Shown in pieces: positions 32,977 through 37,380 of a DNA stretch of 37,380 nt. How positions within the stretch are numbered: the stretch's first letter is position 1; every line of letters starts with the position of its first letter. The notes under the pieces were generated by a model. It was not told where the DNA came from. It saw nothing but the letters and a program-made list of their open reading frames with translations, and did not search any database. The translations under genes were made by a program, and so were the position numbers. Origin of the DNA: Saccharomonospora saliphila YIM 90502 (GTDB lineage: Bacteria; Actinomycetota; Actinomycetes; Mycobacteriales; Pseudonocardiaceae); contig NZ_KB912640.1 in the NCBI RefSeq assembly GCF_000383795.1, forward strand, positions 289,731-327,110, read 5' to 3'.

Positions 32977-33620
32977 CCTCCCGCCCTCCGTCCGACCACC
33001 ACCCCTCATCGAGGCGCTCCGCGCCCAGGCGCATCGTCTGGATGCGCCACGGCACCTGCGATGATGGACTGTGCCGCCCCGGAGCCCACGCCCGCCCTGA
33101 CAGTCCCCTCACCGTCGGTGGCACGGTCGAAGCCGAGTTCACCGCCCGCCAGCTCCACGACCATCACTGGCCGCTGGCCCTGGTGGTCTCCAGCCCACTG
33201 CGCCGAGCCCGACAGACCGCCTCAATCATCGCGAGGACGCTTGGTGCGTCCGTGGTTCATCCGGTTGATGCCTTCGCCGAGTGGCGCGCACCCGCCTGCG
33301 TCCTCGGCCGCACCGCCGCCCAGTACCCACCCACCTATCGCGCATGGCGCCAGCAACGCGCCCACGACCCCGACAGCGCTTTGCCCGGCGGTGAAAGCCT
33401 CCGCGCATTCGCGGAACGAGCGATCGAAGCCGCCCACATCGCCCACGACCTTGCCGCCAGCCACGGCCCTGCCCTGGTCGTATCCCACCGGCTGCTCATC
33501 GGGGCCATCGCAGCCCTGCACGTCGGTCACCGCAACCCCGCTGACATCTTCAGCTTTGCCAGCGAATTCCGCCTCGCCCCCGCCGGGCTATGGGCACCCG
33601 ACCGAGGAGAATCCCCATGA
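32973..33620 (+). CDS. Histidine phosphatase superfamily (phosphoglycerate-mutase-like) protein
   Basis: A 215-residue protein starting at ATG 32973, overlapping the SDR stop (ATGA). Catalytic RHG is in IVWMRHGTCDD. The second motif is VVSSPLRRARQTA, the acid/base region contains LPGGESLRAF, and the second catalytic His is in VVSHRLLIG. All key residues are present. The closest known roles are small-molecule phosphatases such as alpha-ribazole phosphatase or sugar phosphatase. Placed after kinases and a phosphoribosyltransferase, it probably removes a phosphate from an intermediate. It is coupled to the downstream methyltransferase by a 4-bp overlap. Confidence 0.9.
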   Translation: MTSRPPSDHHPSSRRSAPRRIVWMRHGTCDDGLCRPGAHARPDSPLTVGGTVEAEFTARQLHDHHWPLALVVSSPLRRARQTASIIARTLGASVVHPVDAFAEWRAPACVLGRTAAQYPPTYRAWRQQRAHDPDSALPGGESLRAFAERAIEAAHIAHDLAASHGPALVVSHRLLIGAIAALHVGHRNPADIFSFASEFRLAPAGLWAPDRGESP

Positions 33621-34387
33621 CCAGCAGCGATGAGCACGGTGACCGACTCCCGCATGAATCCGAACACGAGCGGTCGGTCCGCCACCGGCTAGCACACCTG
33701 CTGGCCGACAGCCCCATCCCGCCAGAAGAGCTGGTCGACAACCTGGCGCTGTACCTGCGGCGTCAGCCGCTCACCGATCTCCTGTCCCTGGATGCGCTGT
33801 ACCGAATGATCATCGATGTGCCTGGCGTGATCATGGAGTTCGGTGTACATCGCGGACGCCATGTCGCCGCCCTGACAGCGCTCCGAGGTGTCTACGAGCC
33901 CTACAATCCGCACCGCCGGATCATCGGCTTCGACACCTTCACCGGCTTCCCCGACGTGGCCAAGATCGACGCCACCGCCGCGAGCGCAGTGACCGGCAGG
34001 TTCGCCGTGCCCGCCGACTACCCCGACCACCTGCGCGACGTACTCAGCACCCACGAGGACGCCGAACACCTCGGTCATATCCGCCGGACGCTCCTCGTTG
34101 AGGGCGACGTGCGCGACACCCTACCCCGCTACCTCGATCAGAATCCGCACACGATCATCGCCCTGGCCTACTTCGACCTCGATCTCTACGAACCCACCCG
34201 CGACACGCTCAAGGCCATTCAGCCGCACCTCACACGCGGAAGCGTGCTGGCGTTCGACCAGCTCACCCACGCCAAGTGGCCAGGCGAAACCGCCGCTCTA
34301 CGGGACACCCTTGGTATCGATCATGGCAACCTGCACCTATTACCCGGCCGTACCACACCGACCTATCTGCGATGGGGCGCGAACTGA
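33617..34387 (+). CDS. TylF/MycF-like SAM-dependent O-methyltransferase
   Basis: A 256-residue methyltransferase starting at ATG 33617 with GAGGAGA about 7 bases upstream. A helical N-terminus precedes motif I VIMEFGVHRGRHVAAL. FDTFTGFPD, the characteristic segment of macrocin-O-methyltransferase relatives, is followed by VEGDVRDTLPRYL. FDLDLYEPTRDTLKAIQPHL supplies metal-binding acidic residues. TylF and MycF methylate sugar hydroxyls of macrolides and need magnesium. A sugar-like substrate fits the glycosyltransferase in the same operon. It is the last gene of the operon and ends 2 bp from the convergent NUDIX gene, leaving no room for a separate terminator. Confidence 0.88.
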   Translation: MTSSDEHGDRLPHESEHERSVRHRLAHLLADSPIPPEELVDNLALYLRRQPLTDLLSLDALYRMIIDVPGVIMEFGVHRGRHVAALTALRGVYEPYNPHRRIIGFDTFTGFPDVAKIDATAASAVTGRFAVPADYPDHLRDVLSTHEDAEHLGHIRRTLLVEGDVRDTLPRYLDQNPHTIIALAYFDLDLYEPTRDTLKAIQPHLTRGSVLAFDQLTHAKWPGETAALRDTLGIDHGNLHLLPGRTTPTYLRWGAN

Positions 34388-34389
34388 GA

Positions 34390-34866
34390 TCAACCGACGG
34401 TAGCCGCCTCGGCTAGCAGCGCTTCGCGGTTGGCCAGGATGAACTCCTTCAACGCGGTCGGCTTCAAGTCGATCGAGGTCAGCTCGTCGCTGCGCAGGTC
34501 GATTCGGTCCAAGTCATAGCCACCTCGGGACGGGTCGCTGAACTCCGGACCGCTACGAGTGGACTCATCGAGCGTGGCCAGCCGCGCGACGAAAAAGTGC
34601 TGCACCGCGACCCCGGCATCCGACGGCGAACTGAACAGGAACACCTGTGAAGCCCCAGCCGCCTCGGCGCCCAGCTCCTCGCTCAGCTCGCGGTACAGGG
34701 CCGCCTCGATCGAGCTATCGCTGTCCTCAACACCGCCGCCCGGCGCCGTCCAGTAGGGCTCTTGGCCAGGCTTCGTGCGCTTGATCAGCACCAATCGGCC
34801 GTAGCCATCGATCAAGATCGCCCGTGCGGCGCGCCGTCCCACCGTCACCGTCAACTGCTCTGTCAT
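34390..34866 (-). CDS. NUDIX hydrolase
   Basis: A 158-residue protein. ATG 34866 is preferred, with AGGT just upstream; the frame extends to 34923 without a better site. The full Nudix box is present: GGGVEDSDSSIEAAL, then YRELSEELG, giving G-x5-E-x7-R-E-x2-E-E-x-G. Such enzymes cleave nucleoside diphosphates linked to another group. It converges on the methyltransferase gene, so it is not in the operon, but it fits the nucleotide/sugar theme and may clear or activate a nucleotide-linked intermediate. The C-terminal part (TSIDLKPTALKEFILAN) is typical of the small NUDIX proteins found in such clusters. Confidence 0.9.
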   Translation of the reverse strand: MTEQLTVTVGRRAARAILIDGYGRLVLIKRTKPGQEPYWTAPGGGVEDSDSSIEAALYRELSEELGAEAAGASQVFLFSSPSDAGVAVQHFFVARLATLDESTRSGPEFSDPSRGGYDLDRIDLRSDELTSIDLKPTALKEFILANREALLAEAATVG

Positions 34867-35026
34867 GTTACCTAGCTTACGGTCCGCCACTTCGGCCCCA
34901 TTCACGGCAGTCACCTGATCCACGACCGTACGTCACACAGGGAACGAACGGCGTTCTACGCTGGGCCAAAATCCTAGGGCGAACCCTCGATCACCATAAA
35001 GACGATCACGCCATTACCCCAGTGAC

Positions 35027-35371
35027 ATGACAGTCCATCGAGATGAAGCGCTCTTCGAGGATGCATGCCATCTCAAGGCCGCAGTCACCACCACTGGGGA
35101 GATGGGCGGTGACGCAGGGCACGGGGGTTGGACAGAGATCACGCTGACGAACTCCGAGGGCAACTGCGGAATCGAGATCGACACCGGGACCGCGCATCGG
35201 ATCGATGCTGATCAGGTCACCATCCGCGTGCGCGGCGACGCCGAGATGGTGGTACTGGCCAACGCGCTTGAATGGGCCGGTCGCCGGTTGCGTGAATTCG
35301 CAGGCGACCGTGCCGAACCGGTCGACGGAGAAGCGGATGCCGTCTGGGAGACGGACGAGCCGCACGCGTAG
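35027..35371 (+). CDS. Small acidic hypothetical protein
   Basis: A 114-residue acidic protein of no recognised family. It has a mixed alpha/beta appearance (AEMVVLANALEWAGRRLREF is a clear amphipathic helix near 72-91) and an acidic C-terminus. The ribosome site is weak. It stands alone, divergent from the NUDIX gene across about 160 bp and convergent with the DUF2637 gene, which it approaches to within 8 bp. Codon usage is consistent with coding. The function is unknown; small acidic proteins of this kind are common accessory genes of actinobacterial elements. Confidence 0.6.
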   Translation: MTVHRDEALFEDACHLKAAVTTTGEMGGDAGHGGWTEITLTNSEGNCGIEIDTGTAHRIDADQVTIRVRGDAEMVVLANALEWAGRRLREFAGDRAEPVDGEADAVWETDEPHA

Positions 35372-35379
35372 AAGCAAGA

Positions 35380-36177
35380 TCATCGCTCCGGAGCCCCGCC
35401 GGTAGCCACTGCCAGCCCACAGTTCAGATCGTGCGCACGTAGATCGACTGGTGCACGGTGTGACTGGCCAACAACCTGATGGGTCGACGGGTCGCGTTCA
35501 CGGGCTTGAGTATCGACCGCGCCCGTCGACTTCCACCGTCGCAACACCCTCCTGCCGTAGTTGTTCGTGCCCGCGATCCGGTCCAGTTCGGCGCCAGTGG
35601 GTTTGCGGCCCTTGGCTCGTTCCGTCTGGAAGTAGGCCCACATCCGCTGCTCTGCCGTCGGTTCCTCCGGCGAACGAGTCTTGTTCGAGACCACCGCGAG
35701 ACGCACCGGCTGGCCGGTCTCGCTGTTTGTTTCGCCGGTCTCGTCGGTCTCGGTGCCGGTCTCGGCGCGGTGGCGCTTGAGCGCCCGGTTCAATAGTTCG
35801 ACCGACAGCAGCAGGGCCAGCGGCGGGCACGCGGCCACCGCGACGGCGGGCACGCTCAGCTCGGGCGCGGCCGTCACATTGGCAAGCAGAGACAGGCTGA
35901 CCCCGAACAAGAACGACACCCAGGCCGACCACCGGCCGCTGTCGCGGCGACCGTGCCCGGTCTTCCACAGCTCGACCGTGGCCATCGTCAGCAGCCCGTC
36001 AACCAGAAGCGGCCAGATCGTCGCGCTGGTCTCATCCGCGCCGAATCGCAACGCGAACTCGCGTCCGTGCCGAAACGAGGCATAGGCGGCTCCGACGGCT
36101 ATCGCCCCGACCAGTGAGCATTGCAGCCATAGCGCACGATCACGCCCCGGCCGTGCTGCGTTTGGCGTGGTGTTCAT
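35380..36177 (-). CDS. DUF2637 (SpdB-like) membrane protein
   Basis: A 265-residue protein. The N-terminal half holds four predicted membrane helices (SLVGAIAVGAAYASF; WPLLVDGLLTMATVEL; WVSFLFGVSLSLLANV; VAVAACPPLALLLSVELL). A cytoplasmic C-terminal half follows, beginning with a Glu-Thr-rich linker (ETGTETDETGETNSETG) and a probable helix-turn-helix-like segment (KGRKPTGAELDRIAGTNNYG). DUF2637 proteins are carried by conjugative actinobacterial plasmids and integrative elements and are linked to intramycelial spread. The linker DNA contains a second convergent GAGAC/GTCTC array. It overlaps the upstream small gene by 4 bp. No FtsK/TraB translocase gene, the usual neighbour, is in the window. 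Confidence 0.85.
   Translation of the reverse strand: MNTTPNAARPGRDRALWLQCSLVGAIAVGAAYASFRHGREFALRFGADETSATIWPLLVDGLLTMATVELWKTGHGRRDSGRWSAWVSFLFGVSLSLLANVTAAPELSVPAVAVAACPPLALLLSVELLNRALKRHRAETGTETDETGETNSETGQPVRLAVVSNKTRSPEEPTAEQRMWAYFQTERAKGRKPTGAELDRIAGTNNYGRRVLRRWKSTGAVDTQARERDPSTHQVVGQSHRAPVDLRAHDLNCGLAVATGGAPER
35687..35763. repeat. Second GAGAC/GTCTC array, inside the DUF2637 gene
   Basis: GAGAC starts at 35687 and 35698. GTCTC starts at 35717, 35738, 35747 and 35759. Orientation flips once, as in the array at 7138-7235. Part of it is explained by Glu-Thr codons in the protein's linker, so it may be coding coincidence, but the flip and the same pentamer are notable. Confidence 0.4.
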
Positions 36178-36398
36178 CGGCGATCACCACCTACGCGGCG
36201 GCGGGCCATCGTGGGGTCGGCTCCGGCTACCTCGCCGCAGCGGCCTTCGCAGGCGAACACCTGCGAACCGGTCAGCGACCGACCCACCAGAAGCGACACG
36301 ACCCCTGAAGCGCGGAGGTAGTCACGTCCGCAGACCACGCACGCCAGCCCGTCGGCCTGCGCAGCGGTCAACCCCGTGATGATCTTCTCGGGATTCAT
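36174..36398 (-). CDS. Small zinc-finger-like protein
   Basis: A 74-residue protein with two cysteine pairs, CVVCGRDY (about residues 20-27) and CEGRC (about 50-54), fitting a compact zinc knuckle. The segment between contains VGRSLTGSQVFA. Its stop overlaps the DUF2637 start by 4 bp, so the two form one unit. Similar tiny zinc-binding proteins accompany DUF2637 in actinobacterial elements. A role in regulating or assembling the transfer apparatus is plausible but not shown. Confidence 0.65.
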   Translation of the reverse strand: MNPEKIITGLTAAQADGLACVVCGRDYLRASGVVSLLVGRSLTGSQVFACEGRCGEVAGADPTMARRRVGGDRR

Positions 36399-36589
36399 CC
36401 GGCATCACCGCCCTGACGGCGGCGCCGAGCGATCCCGACGGTGGCGGAAACCCGCAGCTCACGACGCGAGCGGTTTGTTGTAGATGCTGTACGAGCCTCG
36501 CCGGGGGCGCCCAGGTCAGAGGATTGCAGGCCAGGTCAGGGACCGTCCGCGTGGTGCCGTGCGTGGTGCGAACGCCTTACTCTCGCACC

Positions 36590-37128
36590 ATGACGAACGC
36601 TGGGGGACGGCACCAGAAGCGCCACCGAGGTCAGATCGAGACGCTCCGCAGCGGCGCTCTGCGGGTGAAGGTGTATGCCGGAGTCGACCCGCTGAGCGGT
36701 CGCAGGCACTACCTGCGCGAGACGGTGCCCGCAGGCCCGAACGCCGAAGCCGAAGCGGAGAAGGTCCGCATCCGCCTGATCAACGAGATCAACGAGCGCC
36801 GCAACCCGCGCACGAGCGCGACGGTGAACCAGCTCTTGGACCGCCACCTCGAACTGCTGAACGTCGACCGGACGACCCGAGAGCGGTACGAGAGCGTCGT
36901 TCGCACACACGTTCGCCCGCTCATCGGCCGGACACCGTTGGCGCGGGCTCGACGGCGAGACCTTCGACGCTTTCTACAGGACGCTGCGGACCTGCCGATC
37001 ACACTGCGGCGGGCGCACGTTCGTCGAACACCGCACCAGAGTCGAACACGAATGCACCGACAAGTGCCGACGGGACGTATGCAAACCGCTGTCCACGGGG
37101 ACGCTGCGAAAGATTCACTGGTGCTTGA
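36590..37128 (+). pseudogene. Tyrosine integrase N-terminal region, frameshifted and IS-interrupted
   Basis: From ATG 36590 the frame encodes the arm-binding and SAM-like domains of an actinobacterial phage-type integrase (IETLRSGALRVKVYAGVDP, TSATVNQLLDRHLELLNVD, YESVVRTHVRPLIGRTPLAR). At about 36948 one extra G shifts the frame; the family continuation (LDGETFDAFYRTLRTCRSHC, then LSTGTLRKIHWCLRA) is in the next frame. It runs directly into a second copy of the IS at 37129. The catalytic domain with the R-H-R-Y residues would lie beyond the IS, outside the window. The gene is broken twice, so it cannot make a working integrase. Confidence 0.85.
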
Positions 37129-37380
37129 GAGCTCCTAACGTATTCGGTTGGGGAGTCGGCGCCAGCAGATGATGCTGGTGGCGAGAGTGAGGAGGCCGTG
37201 GTGGATGTCGGTGCGGCGTTGTCACCGGGTGGCCAGGCGGCGGAACTGGTGCAGCAGCGCCAGGGTCTGTTCGACGACCCACCGTGCTGCCTGGACGTTG
37301 TCGCGGGTGCCGCGTCGGCTGATCAACGGGCGGATCCCTCGCCGCCGCAGCGCATCGCGATACCTGTCGTAGTCGTAGCC
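37129..37380 (-). mobile_element. Second IS5-family copy, cut by the window edge
   Basis: The first 252 bp match the IS at 18413-18664 with only a few substitutions (for example near 37186, 37220 and 37364), in the same orientation and with the same GAGCTCCTAAC end. TGA at 37126-37128 fits the TNA target preference seen at the first copy. The right end is outside the window. It is inserted in the tyrosine integrase gene. Confidence 0.93.
37135..37380 (-). CDS. C-terminal part of the IS5-family transposase (partial)
   Basis: Eighty-one codons and a stop are visible, equivalent to the C-terminus of the transposase at 18419-19219. They contain the catalytic Glu region (RWVVEQTLALLHQFRRLA) and the terminal WRRLPNRIR. 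This part is in frame and undisturbed. Whether the upstream part shares the frame disturbance of the first copy cannot be seen here. Confidence 0.85.

Noticed and set aside
18413-37380. Composite transposon formed by the two same-orientation IS copies, carrying hsdS, hsdR and the metabolic cluster
   Set aside because: The first IS has its own TAA duplication and its removal restores hsdM2 across both flanks, so it inserted alone. The second sits in a separate integrase gene. They could still drive deletion by recombination.

Overview
The window is high-GC actinobacterial DNA, most like a Pseudonocardiaceae genome (Saccharomonospora, Amycolatopsis or Prauserella type). Evidence: MprAB-like two-component genes next to an HtrA/PepD-like N-terminus, many GTG starts, and Replic_Relax and DUF2637 genes typical of actinobacterial integrative elements. 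The genus is inferred from gene content, not from a search.

Positions 1-4420 look like chromosomal backbone. All genes are on the minus strand: the start of a secreted-protease-like gene, a DeoR-type repressor, an MprB-like sensor kinase, an MprA-like regulator and a NarL-type regulator. A tRNA-Arg(CCT) gene at 4543-4615 marks the junction with an integrated element. A serine recombinase gene runs antisense through the whole tRNA, so its 3' end and stop codon lie in host DNA. The recombinase is broken by a one-base frameshift.

From about 4616 to the window end is accessory DNA. First come element maintenance genes (a small recombinase partner and a Replic_Relax protein) and a dense GAGAC/GTCTC array. 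A complete defence island follows: the three-gene pPIWI-RE cassette (REase-fold protein, DinG-like helicase, PIWI protein), then a type I restriction-modification operon with two different hsdM genes, hsdS and hsdR. The second hsdM is split by an 851-bp IS5-family insertion with a clean TAA target duplication.

From 23987 to 34866 lies a cluster I cannot match to a named pathway. A zinc-ribbon/HTH/TPR regulator and a creatininase-family hydrolase point left. A Prim-Pol-like protein and a tightly coupled operon point right: DUF4254, a kinase-kinase-nucleotidyltransferase fusion, a phosphoribosyltransferase, a GT9-like glycosyltransferase, an APH-like kinase, an SDR, a histidine phosphatase and a TylF-like methyltransferase. 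A convergent NUDIX hydrolase closes it. Together they look like a small-molecule pathway on phosphorylated ribosyl, nucleotide or sugar substrates, and this is the best candidate for an undescribed system. The divergent promoter region holds a perfect 17-bp palindrome.

The right end carries more element genes (DUF2637 membrane protein, small zinc-finger protein). It then has a tyrosine integrase that is frameshifted and interrupted by a second copy of the same IS, cut by the window edge. Both integrases being broken suggests the element is now fixed in place.
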